Assembly: GCA_964007475.1 (NCBI GenBank)
Contig: OZ023274.1
Location: forward strand, 82,967,303-83,031,302
Source of the DNA: Hybos culiciformis
Lineage: Eukaryota > Arthropoda > Insecta > Diptera > Hybotidae
Direction of reading: 5' to 3'
Length of the DNA: 64,000 nucleotides
Of the stretch, positions 20,386-34,354 are shown in pieces. The position numbers were made by a program, and so were the translations under genes. The notes under the pieces were generated by a model. That model had not been told where the DNA came from, did no database searches, and saw nothing but the letters and a program-made list of their open reading frames with translations. Every line of letters starts with the position of its first letter. The stretch's first letter is position 1.

Positions 20386-20690
20386 AAACCATTTGAGTTG
20401 AGGTGTTTTTTTGCTGGTGCATTTGAGGGGTTTTTGGTATAATTATCTACGTATAAATTATCTAAGTTACTTCGATGTTTTGTACAAAAAACTTTGTTAA
20501 TTTGTACAGTACCATTATCTAAAAGATCACACATGGCCATGTATGAATTATCTAAGCCACAATGTGTAATACATCACCTATTTAAAATTTGCTAGTTCAG
20601 CAAAAACCTCCGATGGATCAATAATGCCGTAATTTTTTGGTGCGCTATACTATGTTTTTTGTTAATTCTACATAAGTTTTTGGCTCAGTG

Positions 20691-22121
20691 CAGGAATTAG
20701 TTTGATTGAAGTATCGAAAAAATATTTACAGAACCGAAGACATCGACTCAACTACCCGTTCTTTAATTATTATTGTAATAAATTTTGTATTATAGGAAAT
20801 TTAATGAAAATAAATTCAAAATTATGTGTTATTTTATTTATATAAATAATAATTATATTTAGATATTTATTTTCATTAATTTAATTGATTTAATTACAGC
20901 ACTATAAATTTAAACCAAAATGTTATTCGTTATAGTTAAAGCAAAGTTAAAAAAAACATTAGCTTTATTATTTATTTTTGTTAATAAATTATAAGTCTTT
21001 TTTTTGTTGTTGTTAAAATTTAGTCTTTGATACTTAAAACTAAATTAAATCAAATGCTGTTGAAATTTCTGATAATTTAATAATATATAATATTAAATAA
21101 TATATAATTTATAATTGGCTTAATTTATTGAATAATGTAACTCATACTAGTTATATACCTGGAAAATGTACACAAACTTTACGTGATTTCAAAAATTTTA
21201 TTCAAAATGCAAGTTAAATAAGAATATTTTATAGGTACTATATTTTGAATTCAGAAATGTTCAGAAACAAAAATCAGCCATGGTTAAATATACATTTTAT
21301 TTATACAGAGTAAATTTATAAGACACACATTTTATTTTGTAAATAAAATAAAATTTAACATTAATTTAAGTTTTATATGTTTATTATAAAAGTTTTTGTT
21401 TTTCAACAAAATTGTTAAATTTTGCAGATTTTTACTATGTTTGGGGAAATGATTGAAATCGAATTATGTTTTGTAAAATAAACTTTAACGTCACAAAACA
21501 ATATTTAGTTTTTTTTTTTTGTGATTCATTTGAATTGAAAAGCTGTCAAAATTTTCAGTTTAGATAATTTTAGACTCTGTTTGCTATTTTCATTTATTTC
21601 TTTTTTTTTTTAGTTGTTCTGTTATCACAAACGAATTGAATTCATTTTTAGATATTTTAAAAGTTGAAAAATCATACTTCTATACGTACTTTTAATATTT
21701 AATTCATTCTGTATTTCTTATTTTTTTTACTATAAATGAGTTTGTCCTGAGGGAATAAGAATTTATATAAAAAAAGAAAATTATTTTCTTTTTGGCAAAT
21801 ATTAAAAAAATAATGAATTTATTATATAAATAAGGAAAAATTATAATGTAAACAAAATTGTTAGTAATTCGGTAAATAAACAAACAAAAAATATAATTAA
21901 TTTAAAGTTTATGTGGTTGAGAAAAAGGCTGTAAATTTATATTTAATATATATTATAATTATTTTCAAAATTTAAAGTTCTAGATTACCAAGAAGCTCTT
22001 ATGAAAAAATTTCATTGACAGCGTTATAATAATTCTTTTATTTTTATCATTTTAAATAAAAAAATAACAAACATATCAAAATTTCATAACTTTACGCCAA
22101 TTTTGTAATTGTAACAATGGA
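20691..22121. other. AT-rich non-coding DNA
   Basis: No gene or distinct repeat seen. Homopolymer tracts and short ORFs only. Confidence 0.5.
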
Positions 22122-23105
22122 TTAAGAGCCCTCATTGTGAAAAATTGCAAAAAATTGGTCTTAGTTTGGATTTGATTGTAGGGTTACTACAATCTAGACT
22201 GAAATGATTTTTTGATATGTTAGAGAGTATATAATTGGCTCCATGGTAGGTGAGGCGGATTTTTTAAATTTTGAGTTTTTTGGCCCAAACGAGCCTTTAA
22301 AAAACTTGAACACATTTGCTTGGATTCTGAAGTATAGGAAAAAGATAATAAAAAATCTCAAACGCAGAAATAAAGCTAAAATACCACTCTCCAGGGCTGG
22401 TGACGTGAAATTTTGAATTTCTTTATTTTCCTAAACAATTTTTAATTAATTTCATTTATTTCTAAGAATTTTTTAATTTTTTTGATAAATAACAGTTTCT
22501 GCACGGAAATAAAATTCAAATATAGTTTTGTGATTTTCTGGTAGAGGTGTTTTTCTTAAGAGCCCTCCACTTGAAATTCTGTTTTCTATTTCTGTTTTGT
22601 ATTTTTGCAGTTTTTTTTTTGTTTTATTTTACAGAAAATAAACGGCCGTGAAAAATGCGACAAAAAATGTACGAAAAACACCTCTACCAGAAAATCACAA
22701 AACTATATTTGAATTTGATTTCTGTGCAGAAACTGTAATTTATCAAAAAAATAAAAAATTCTAAGAAATAAATGAAATTAATTAAAAATTGTTTAGGAAA
22801 TTAAAGAAATTCAAAATTTCACGTCACCAGCCCTGGAGAGTGGTATTTTAGCTTTATTTCTGCGTTTGAGATTTTTTATTATCTTTTTCCTTTACTTCAG
22901 AATCCAAGCAAATGTGTTCAAGTTTTTTAAAGGCTCATTTGGGCCAAAAAACTCAAAATTTAAATAATCCGTCTCACCTACCCTGGAGCCAGTTATATAC
23001 TCTCTAACATATCAAAAAATCACTTCAGTAAAGATTGTAGTAACCCTACAATCAAAGCCAAACTAAGACCAATTTTTTGCAATTTTTCACAATGAGGGCT
23101 CTTAA
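22122..23105. mobile_element. Large foldback element flanked by TTAA
   Basis: 984 bp including TTAA at each end. The left arm (22126-22556) and right arm (22673-23101) are near-perfect inverted copies of about 430 bp with scattered mismatches, around a loop of about 115 bp. Termini are AGAGCCCTCATTGTG on both strands. TTAA at 22122-22125 and 23102-23105 could be the target duplication, as in piggyBac-type transposition, although the ends do not resemble canonical piggyBac termini. The loop contains a further TTAAGAGCCCTC at 22557-22568, a copy of the terminus, hinting at an internal rearrangement. No coding capacity. Transcription through it would give a long double-stranded hairpin. Confidence 0.85.
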
Positions 23106-26100
23106 GGGAAGATATGGAAATATGGAGGAAATTATGTGACCACAACCAAATAATTAATTTAAAGCACTTAAATAACTAAAAATAATAACCTACAAACTGC
23201 AAAGCCACAAAGTGTGTACTTTGAAGATTCTTTCTTTCGGTTCTCGCGATTTTTTTTTTATATTGTGAGAGACGAAAGAGAGCTGAGAGAAAGACGTCTT
23301 TCCCAAAAGCCGATATTAAGACTGCCAGTGCAGAAACCTTATAGATTAACATAAACTAATATTTCAATAATTTAATGTACAGCAAAATAAGTATGAGAAT
23401 CTTTAAACTTTATTATACCAACATACTTAAAAAACTTATATATACGATAAATTCTAGGATATTATGTAGAGTTAACTTCAATAAATAAAAATATTTTAAT
23501 TAAATATTATTGTTTGCATTTGAATTTTTTGTATTTATATTACGCAAAAATAATTGGTAAATAAATAAAAATATAAATTAAATTCTATTTTTAAAACATA
23601 TTATTATATGGTTATGAAATTTATATTTTTAAATTTTTATGGAGATTTATTTATTTTTTTTAATTTTATACATATTAAGTAAACTTTGATGTAGATTGTA
23701 AATTTTTATAAAATATTTCACATTATAATGTTCATTTATAGGTGGTACTTATTTATATCAAAAGTTCAAAATAAATTATATTGAGCACGTTCGATTCGAT
23801 AATTTTAAGTATGAATATAAAATAAATTTTGATACATTTATTTTTAAATGAGATTCTTGGCAATAATTGAGGTTTTATAATTAAATTATTAAAGTATTTA
23901 AATTTACAAATTGTGTTAACTTTTTCAAGAATATTTTAAAAAAAGGTTTAATTAAAAGAAAACTGTGGATTGTAAGTACAATTTTTCATTTCTTTTTGTA
24001 ATAATATGCGAAGATTATGATTTTATGGCGAGAAATCTTCAAGTTATAAAAGCGTTAACAGTTTTTTCTTTGCAATAAGTGAGCTTTATTTTGATTAATT
24101 TTGATTAACCAAATTTTTCAACAGGCCTGTAAAAATTCATATTCTGTAGCTAATTTATAAAATTTTATGTTTAATATTTAAAAAAAAAATCATAAATATA
24201 TTTTTTCGCATTGAATCCAAATTTATTTTGTTCGCGGCTTAAAGATTTAATAATTACTTATAGAATATTAAGTATATAAAAAATATTAAAATTTATAATT
24301 TTCATTTATTTATTGCAAATTTTAATTTTTTTTTATCATTTTAATGTACTTTAATCCATTAAAGATTAAAAATCTGTGCACTTATAAAACATAATGTAAA
24401 ATTACAAAAATAAATAGTGTACTATAAATAAAAATTAACGTTATATGCATTTTCCAATACAATTCTTTGGATTTTCCATAACACCATAACCATTTTTTTT
24501 ATTTAACCCGTTTAAAAATTTACGACTTTTATTAATTGATATTTTCTAGGATTTTATAATTATTATTTTGGTATATTTTATTTTCAAAAATATGATAAAT
24601 ATAATGTTGCATATTATATATACGTACGAACATATTTTTTTTTTAAATTTTTTTTATTAATTTAACGTAAAATTTCGTAAATAAATAATGGTCAGGATTA
24701 TACATACTTTTGCGATAATAACTTTTTTATTTAATAATTTTATATACATTTATTTTTTTCCTGTATTTGTGTTTATTAATAATAAAATTGTACCTATATA
24801 CATAATATGTTGTTAACATTTAAATATATGCTTGAGCCCAGTATTACACGTTTACACAATAGATTGTTGTTTTTATTCAAAATTAAAACACACAAAAAAA
24901 CCAAGAAAAATAAGTTCGAAAAATCTTAAAATTTTATCAAAATAGAATCTAAGTTAAAGAAAGGTCTTCTTATTTACGGAGCGAGTGTCAGAAACACCTG
25001 ATTTTAAAATACTCAAATTCAAATCAAGAACAGACCGTCACACATTTTAATTCGGTATTAACAATTTTCTATCAAACCTTTTTTAACTGGAATTTAAAAA
25101 ATTTATAAATCCGGGTCCTTATACCAGCAATGAATGTCCTTATTTTGCCATATTGCCAATTTAAGCGAAAATTTGTAACTTTAGGTTTGCGAAACATTCT
25201 TTAAAAAAATGTTTTGTGGTTGATCCTCGGATCATCGAATTATGTTTAAAAAAAAACAGCACCAATGAAATTAAATAAGTTTAATAAAAAAAACATGAAA
25301 ATTATCCCATTCATATTTCCTTTATTTTTTTTAGAATTCAATAAATATTAATGCATATATATAATATTTAATATATACACATATTATATTCAAAAAACCC
25401 TAATGTATCAACGGAAAAACAAAATATGTATATTGAAAGGATTAAAATTTAATACAATTTATTTTTCGAATATATCCATACATTATGTACGTTATAAGTT
25501 ATTTATTAATGTTATTGTTATTTTTGTAGGTCCTTTTAACATTTTTATTAGCTACCTATACCTATTCTTTTTTACACAATTCCCAATTAATTTTTTTTTT
25601 ACAGCTTCTGAATAATTTGGTACGAGACTAGTGCTCCAAAGGTTATGTTAAAATGTTAAAACTCCAGAAAAATAGTTCTAATTAAAAAAAAAAAAAAATT
25701 CTCAAAGATCGTTTAAAGATTTTCAAAAGCATTGAAGAAAAATAAAAATTAACTAAGTATAATTATATTTAAACTTTTTCATTTCTTTTTACTATTATAC
25801 TTATAGTATATTACTTTATAATTGTTTTTTCTTCTAGAATGAACAAAAAAAAAAGAAGAAAATAAGATAATAATAAAGTCAATAAAATTTACTTCTCCTC
25901 CCAGGAACATTAATCATGAACTGTAATGAAAATGTAATAAAAATATATAAATTTCTTAAGAACATCTATCATAAAACTTATTTTATCTTGTTGCATATAG
26001 AATTAATACTATATATACATATATTTAAATACACATATATATCCATAATATTACTTAACCAACATTTAAGAAGTTTATATTTTTTACTATGTGTATTAAA

Positions 26101-29100
26101 AACCTATAAATTTTAAGTTAAAGAAATTTATAGCCTCATTGATCCCCCATAGCTTATTTGGATAAAAGTTATGCAATTTTGATATGAAAAAAACAACCTA
26201 ATCTGTAAAATGGTTATCATTAAAAAAATAAAAAACTTATGCTAATTTATGCTTTCTAATTTTTGGGTCAAGGCAAAATAAAATATGCCATAATTGGGGA
26301 AAAAGAATATATATACGATGCAAGATTATAAGATTTTGAGAATTTTATTACTAGGTATATTTTTAAACATATGATTTTAACTTAAAGTTTTTCATCTTAA
26401 ATTTATTGATTTTTATTTTAATTTATAGTCATTTTAAATTAGTAAATATATGCTTCAGCCCAAAGTCCGGGGGTTATATAATTGCTTTTCAAGATGCTCC
26501 TGTTTTTATATAAACATGTTTTGTTACACATAGATGTACTATAATGAATGTGCTAGATTTATTTGGTGATTACTTATGTCTTATAAATATACTATATTTT
26601 TGTATTTAGTAAATTTTTTCTTTTTTTGAACTATTATGTTATTTCTTTTATCTCAATAAAGAAATTTTAAATAAATCTGCCTTTTTTTTTTAATGAAAAT
26701 ATCAGGATTATGACTACTTTACTAAAATTGAATGTAAACAAAATACATATATAAATAAATTATCAACAAAATAAGAATAATGTAAATGATTGAATAAGTA
26801 AGTAGAGCAAAATAAATCTTTTGACAGTGATTTTGGAAGTAAATTATTCATTATTATAAAGTGTCGTTCTACTTCTACATATTTTTATCATATTTTAAAA
26901 CTGAATTTGAACATATTATGATTTTAGTGTGTTCCGATAACCAATATTTAATTAAATTTCTTTTAACAATCTTTTTTATTTAGATATTAAATAAATTTAT
27001 TTATTTTTTTAAATCATTTTCTGCAAACAAACATTAAACTCAAAACTCAATGTTTATCCCTGTAATCTGATTTTGATTGTGACAATTACTAAATGCTTGC
27101 AAAAATAGAAATATCACGTATGATGCTATATAATCTTGTGATGTTTTGACACTTAAACAAAATTTCATGATATATTTTTTTGACGAAATAAACGAAGAAA
27201 AAAAAAATATTTACTTATCCGATAATCTGAGTTTGTTTTTTTATTTTCATTTTTTTTTTCAACTCAAAAAATCCTATTTATTTGTAAAATTGTATTTTAG
27301 ATTTTACAGGGTGACTGTTATTTGCAGAAATTTAGGAAATATTTTTTTCTTTTTGATTAATATGAACTCACCTATAACGCAGCATTTAATTTTGATTTTT
27401 TGCGTGGGGCCTAATCTTAACAAAACCGCATAATTTTTAGTTGTATGCTAAATGAATTCAAAATATACATATAATTAATAACGTGTTCAGATTCATACTT
27501 TTATAACTGCCAAAAGAAATTTAAACAATTTAAAGAATATTAAAAAGTTAGGCGTGCCATATTTAATAGACTCATAATCTTATAATCACTTAATTACGTA
27601 TCTCTTTCATTATTGTATCTAAGGATATCAATTCATATAAAATTAACTATTTATGTAGTATAAATTCACATAAAATAAATCTCTATACCTAAGTATATAA
27701 TATTAAATGCAAAAATTTTTTATTTAATAAAATACAAAAATTAATGAACAAAATTTAATATTAAACACTAAAATAAATATGTGTAAAGATTTAAATTTAA
27801 ATTCAAGGTTACATATAAATGATTTTCATATTAAGTATATATAGAAAAAATAAAAAGAACATAAACTATAAAGAAAACTAATTTTTTCATTATAAATCAT
27901 TTTGATATAACATTCCCTTTCCACGTATAAGTAGTAATATTTTAAAATTTTTTTTTTATATAAATTATTTTGAAGTTCCTTGTGTGTGTTGTGTAGCAAT
28001 AAAGTTTATCTAGATAAAAGAAAAACAAACTGCTACTATACACACAAAAATGTATGTATTTTATATATATTTTATGTACATTTGTACATGGTATTTATTT
28101 TATAGATGTTATGTATATGTAGCAATTTATTTTATTGTTATACTCAAATTAATAAATTTCAAGACTTTTTGAAAAATTTTTATGCCTCTAGAAAAAAATA
28201 AAAAAATATTATTTATTTTTACTTTATTATGCCTAAATACTTATCTCAAAGAAGTAGAAAAAAAAAAATACAGAGGAAAGTTATACAATTTTTAGGTATA
28301 TATATCTATGTACATTAAAAAGTTTTTCCTTCAGATGAAAATTCTGGATCATAACCCTTATATCCTTGAAATAGATCTTATTTATAATAAATAACTTATG
28401 AGAGTTTAAATCTTATGGTCTACTTCAGTACAACAAACATAAGTATTTTTAAAAAATATTTTTGGTATAAAATTTTATACTATGTATTTATACAAACTGT
28501 ATTCTGAGAAGAGATAGTTAAACTTAGATCGGGTTTTAACTTTCAACTGTTTTTTTTTTGTTTATTTCTAGCTTTAATACTAATCTTTTGTCCTAGGTGT
28601 GGAAATTTTGTTTTCATATACATAGATAGGATCTAGTTTCATTTCTATGTTGCTATTTTCCCGATTTTTCAACGTTTAATATGTTCGGGAGATATTTTTG
28701 CTGCTTTTAGTTAAAGTTATTAATTGAAATCCTAAATCCAAATAAAATTTTGTTTAGTTTAAAATAATGAAATATTTAAAGAATTTTCTATAAAACATAA
28801 GATTGATTAACATAAAGAAATAGAAAAAAGGGTTTTAATGTCGTACAGAAGTAGTGTACATATAATTTCTTTTAGGCGTGCACTAAAAACAAAAACAGAT
28901 ATGTTAAAATTTTCAAAAGGAGGAAAATTCATTATTTTTCATTTTCTATTTTATTTTTTTTTATTTTTATAAAGGATTTAAATAAAATAAATTATACATT
29001 TTCGTTTAAATTGACATTTTGTAATGCAATTTTCAATTAATAGAAACATTAAAAAAAAAAAAATTATAATTAAAATAATTGAAATTATATATTTTAATTA

Positions 29101-30246
29101 AATTTCTCATTTTATTTTTATTTCAGGTAAATATTATGTTTTGATGACAGAATATAATTGATGATAACAATAATTAATTATTTTGAAAAATCGTAAATAT
29201 AATTAAATTTTTTATCATATGTAAAAAAACGATATCCAAATACAATACAAAAATAGTTATACTCATAATATCAACATATAATTATATTATAATATTAAAA
29301 AAAAAAATAAAAATATTTATTGCAAAATTATGGTTAATTATAGAAATACATAAAAAATTATTTAACATTTTTAATTATGATTTTTGAATTATAAAAAAAA
29401 AAAAAAACATTAATTAACTATTTTCATTAAAATTCATTACTTTAATCAAATTAAATTGTTTAATAAACCTGAAATAAACATCCTGTTTATTTGAATTTAA
29501 ATATCTTTCATTTTCTTTTTTTTATACTAAAATTTTGTACGAATCAAATCAATATTTATTCAGACTTTTTATACTCAGTTTTAAACCATACGAAAAAACA
29601 TTGGAAGCGAAAACTATTATGAGATTATGAGACATCAACTGCAGGAATGAAATAAGTTTATCACTGTGCTTTAATTAATTAAAATTAGAATTGACAATAT
29701 ATTCTAGTTTATGTATATATAAGTACCTATTAGTTTTCTACATGTACAGTGTTATTAATTAAAGAAGCAAAAAAAAATTAAATTAAAAATACGTTTCTAC
29801 TATTTTTTATTTGTTAAAAGCTTTTTATTATTTCAATGGAGTGGTATAGGTTTAGACTTTTAGAAGTTTTTTCATATTATTTTTTTTATAACTACAATTT
29901 GAAAAAATACATATACATATGTATATATATACATACTCTATTAAAAATCTAGGTTAATTAAGATAATGAAAATTATTAACATTAAATATATAATTGAATT
30001 CAAAATGAAATTTCATTAAATTAACATTTAAATATATAAAATGTTCTATAAGAAGAGCCCTGACTGTTATTGACATTGAGCATTAAATTTAATATTAATA
30101 TATATATACTTCTACTTAATATATATGTCAATCATTTATTATGTAGATAGAACATTAGATATATATTGGTGAGTACGTAGATATTTAACATGTACATCAG
30201 CCGTACATGAATTTTCTTTTTTTTTTTTATTTTTATGTCCTGTAAG

Positions 30247-30278
<32 letters not shown>

Positions 30279-33200
30279 CGAGTAATATGATTACTGAAGT
30301 GGAAAAAAATTTTATGGACATTTAGTACATTTCATTAAACTTTTGTTGTATTAATTTTGGAAATAATTAGCTTACAAAAAAAAAATATATATATATACTT
30401 ATAATAAAAATTATACACATCTATAAAAAAAAAAGTGAATAAATTCATTAAGACCGTAAATTCAATTTTTTTTTTATCCTCATTATTATTTGGTAATTAT
30501 AAACTTTTATAGATTTATCATAATGCGGTGTTTTCTGAAAATGAAGTAAAATTCAGCTTCAGTAATTTTAAATTAAAAATTAAATTTTCAATATTTTAAG
30601 AAATTATATTTATACATAATGACTGTGATATACATTTATATACTTTATATGTATAAACATAAGCAATATATACATATTATTTAATGGTTTAAATAAAATT
30701 TATAAGATCACTGATGAATGTACATAATTATTAATTAAGGGCTGGTTAATTAATGCTTAATCAAATTGTAAGATATTTAAGAAACTTAAATCATCAATGA
30801 ATTTTACTTGGTTTTTTTTTAGTGTTATATATTATTTATCATTGATATGTTGACAGGAATATTTGCTCTAATCATCTTTCCGATTATATAAATTTGTTCT
30901 TAGTTATGAAACTGAATATTGAATGGGCGGAAGAAATTTAATGTTTTAAGGAAGTATAAAGTTTCTTGCATGAAATATGTGCGTATTTATAATAATTTTT
31001 ATATATTTGATGAATTTAAATTCTTAAAGTATTAAATGAGGAATAAATTTACCGAAAAGAAGATTTTAACATTTTTAAACCTAGAACAGTAGTCATAATT
31101 TTTTGTATACAAATAACAAATTATTGGCTTGCAAAAAGTTTAAAGTAAAATATTTTCTAAAATTTATTAAATCTTCACGTGTTTGTCTTATTTATTATAT
31201 AAAAAATTTAGTGTTGCAAAAAAATATTTAAAATTTTGGTATCTTCTTTTTGAACATTAATAATGTTTTTGTTTATGTCCTTTCTGTAGTAATAAAAGAT
31301 TTTCACCAAATTTCTATAATAGTGCACTCCGAATTTTTCAACTTCATTCATCCAAACCTACATATATATAAACTTTTAAATAATTGAATTTTTTTTTTTT
31401 TTTTGATTCTAATAACGAATTTTTAGTTCTCATATTTTTACTTGTAAAGTTTTATTCTTAATTTTATTTTTTTGAGCAAAATTATAAAAAATGGAAAATC
31501 TTGTATGAAAATTTTGCTTTAGTATTATATAAGTACACTCTGGTGAATTATTATTATAATTTTTTTTTTGGCAATTTGGCAAGTAAAACAAATTGCTCTC
31601 TAAAAGAACTTATGCTTTATGATTCATATTTTTTCTAAAAGAAAATATTATATTTTTGTAAAGTTAAGGAATTTTGAATTTTGTACATATTTTATTTACA
31701 TTCATGTATATATATTTTTATTTTGTGAATTTTTTTGAATTGTATTTTTTTTATTTTCATTTGAAATTACCATTTATGTAATTTTTGAGAATATAAAGAA
31801 AAATCCCTGTATTTTAGTTACCCTTCAATTCATTACCAATTTTTTTGCTATTTTTTTTTTTTTCATTTTAGAAATTGTTTAAAGAAAATTATGCAGTTGT
31901 ATTGATTTGGCTTTCATATTTATTTTGAATGAATATGAAAAAGAAGAGATTCAATGGAGGAATCAGTTTTTTTTTTCTAAGCTTTAATCAATTTTGATTA
32001 AAAATGAAGAAAAATAAATTTTTTTTTTTCTATAATATATAAAAAAAAAAATTTGTTGTAAATATCTGTCCGTATATTTATTTTTAGAATACTCAATATG
32101 TGTGGAAGAAATTTAATAAGAGAAAATATAAAGTTTCTTGCAATAAATTGTGTGTATTTATAATGACATCTAAAAATTTGATGTGCAAAGTCCTAAAACT
32201 ATTAAAGTGTTGTAAAAGGATCAAGTAAGAAATTAATTCAGAAGATTATTATAAATATGCAACAAAACTCTGCATATTTGTATCCAATTTAAAGATTTTC
32301 AATAAAATAATTATTTTAAACTGTATATGTGGAAGAAAAAATTTAAAATTAATTTTTCAGTATAATCTTCGTCCCTTATTACATATAGAACTAAAATCTA
32401 ATAGTTAAAAACATACAAATTTTTTGGAACAATATTCGCAGCTAACACCTTGTTTGATTCTTAAATCTGACAATAAACTGAATCAACCATTCAAATTTTT
32501 GTTTCAGATTAGAAAAAAAAAATCAATAAAAATAAAGTCTATATTAAATAAACATAACCAAGTTTTTTATTTCACATGTTTACTTTTCAAGTCTCGTCGC
32601 AAAAACATTGCGAAAAAAAAAAGAAAAATCTAAGAAAAATGTTTTCATAAGAAAATTTTAAAGGAATAATTTTGTTCTTCGTTGCTTTCTGTATGTTTAT
32701 TTTGATTTATTCAAATTTTTTTGCCACTTTTGGTTTGGGAAATTTACACAATACATACTTATACTTTTCATATATATTGTGAACACATTATGTAAAACTT
32801 TATTCTATATCCCTGATGCACCAAAAATTAAGTCATAAAAAATTTTCGTTACAAAACAAAAAAAAAAATTAATGAAATAAATATTTATAATAATATTGTT
32901 AAACTTTGTTTAGTTGAAAATGAGTACAGACGCTTTCATTTTGTTCATATAGATAAAGTTTTTAAATTGTTTTTTGAAATTCCCAAAGTAAGTACTTTGC
33001 GTTTGGCATACTCCATAAAAGCTTAAAATATTTAATTAAATATTTAAGACAATTTATTTTGACTAAAGAAAAATTTCAATAGAAACAAAAATTGATCACG
33101 TCAAACTAAACATATAATTATTTTTAAAATGCTTTATATTTCAAAGTTTTCTATCAACTTTATATTTAAAATTTTAATATGAACATCATGTACTGTACAT

Positions 33201-34088
33201 ACATCAGAAATTGCAATAAAAATGATTGATATTTTTTTGTTGAAATATATAAAAAAAAAGCGCTAAAATATATTTGTTTTTCTAATTTAAATAGAATTTC
33301 TTTTTCTACAGTTTTGCAGATGTATCTTCAATGACCCAAATCTATCTATGGAAAACGTGTTTTAATTTACAATATATATATATATACATATGTTTTTTGT
33401 TTTTTTTTATAGGAAAATCGATTTCTGAAGAGAAAAGAATACCTACAATTTTTGTTTTATTTAATAATAAATATATGTATATATTGTAAATAAATTGGTA
33501 TTAAATAAATAAATGAAATATGCAATTGGTGAAAACCTCAGATTCGATTTATTGTATCTAAATGTCTATTTTATAGGGAAAAAAAAAAACATATAATATA
33601 GTTATAGTTATTTTGTATATATATAAATAGAATTTGTAAACATGACATTTGTTTTTTTTTACATTTATAATATTGTACATATAAATAAATAATTTTGAAT
33701 ATTGTATTTATTTAATTTATTCATTTTTTAAGTTTTTTTTTTGTTCATATGTGAATAAATTTAATTTGATATTCTTTTAATTTTGAAAAATTTCCAAAAA
33801 TTAGTTCATTAGTTTATTTATTTACATTTATTTATTTGTTTTTTTTTTTGATTTTATGTTTTTGACAAAATTGAAGTTTTTTTTTTTTTTAATATTATAT
33901 ATTTCACATAATCCTATACAATGTAAATGTACCTAGTACATACATTATTTGCTTAGTATTAATTTTTTATTAGTGGATTTGCATTAATTTGTTATTCAAG
34001 CTTTGGTTTTTTTTATTAAGTTGGATACTTTTGAAAGAAATTTTCTTATTTTATAGGAAAAATCTTTAAAGGTCCATTATGATAACTT
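23106..34088. other. AT-rich non-coding DNA
   Basis: Almost 11 kb with no supportable gene. A hairpin CTTTCGGTTCTCGC / GTGAGAGACGAAAG lies at 23236-23278. A somewhat less AT-rich patch at 24960-25220 has no recognised product. A poly(T) run of 30 or so lies at 30247-30273. Long stretches are over 80% A+T. Confidence 0.5.
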
Positions 34089-34354
34089 TTAACACTAAAC
34101 GTTGATACGTACCTATTGCTACCACAGCCGATCAAATGACCAGTTGTGGTAGATAACAATATACGACAACTATTACTCCAAACAAACAAAATACAAATAA
34201 AAAAAAAATTGAATATTCACTGTACATCATTTTTAGTCATGAAGTCATGAGATCAAAGTGCAAAAGCGATAAGATGATATGCACATTTTTGATGCAATAG
34301 TCCTTAAAGTTCTGAATCGGTCATTTGACCGGTCCATTGTATGTTTAGTGTTAA
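34089..34354. mobile_element. piggyBac-like MITE with TTAA duplication
   Basis: A 258-bp element (34093-34350) is flanked by TTAA at 34089-34092 and 34351-34354. The ends are CACTAAACGTTG and, on the other strand, CACTAAACATAC. Subterminal sequences contain ATCAAATGACCAG on the left and CGGTCATTTGACCGG on the right, the latter an imperfect palindrome. TTAA target sites and CACTAAAC-type ends are typical of piggyBac-derived MITEs in insects. No transposase. Confidence 0.75.

Larger units (their letters stand above)
19450..20690. mobile_element. Possible composite element with CACTGAG ends
   Basis: Left end CACTGAGAGAAAAAACCG and right end, read on the other strand, CACTGAGCCAAAAACTTA, followed on both sides by a similar GTAG-AAAT(C/T)AAC stretch, suggest weak terminal inverted repeats about 1.24 kb apart. 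Flanking bases give no clear target duplication, so the boundaries are tentative. Inside are an 85-bp tandem duplication (19739-19909), a 5S-like SINE head (19961-20050), its A/C-rich tail (20051-20385) and a non-coding AT-rich right part. No transposase is visible, so it would be non-autonomous. Confidence 0.45.

Noticed and set aside
19910..20422. 170-codon minus-strand open frame
   Set aside because: Almost entirely Phe/Leu/Val/Cys from translating the complement of an A/C-rich simple repeat; no protein features.
24826..26470. Shared TAAATATATGCTTSAGCCCA at about 24823 and 26445
   Set aside because: Only about 20 bp match and flanks do not; too little to call a repeat in such AT-rich DNA.
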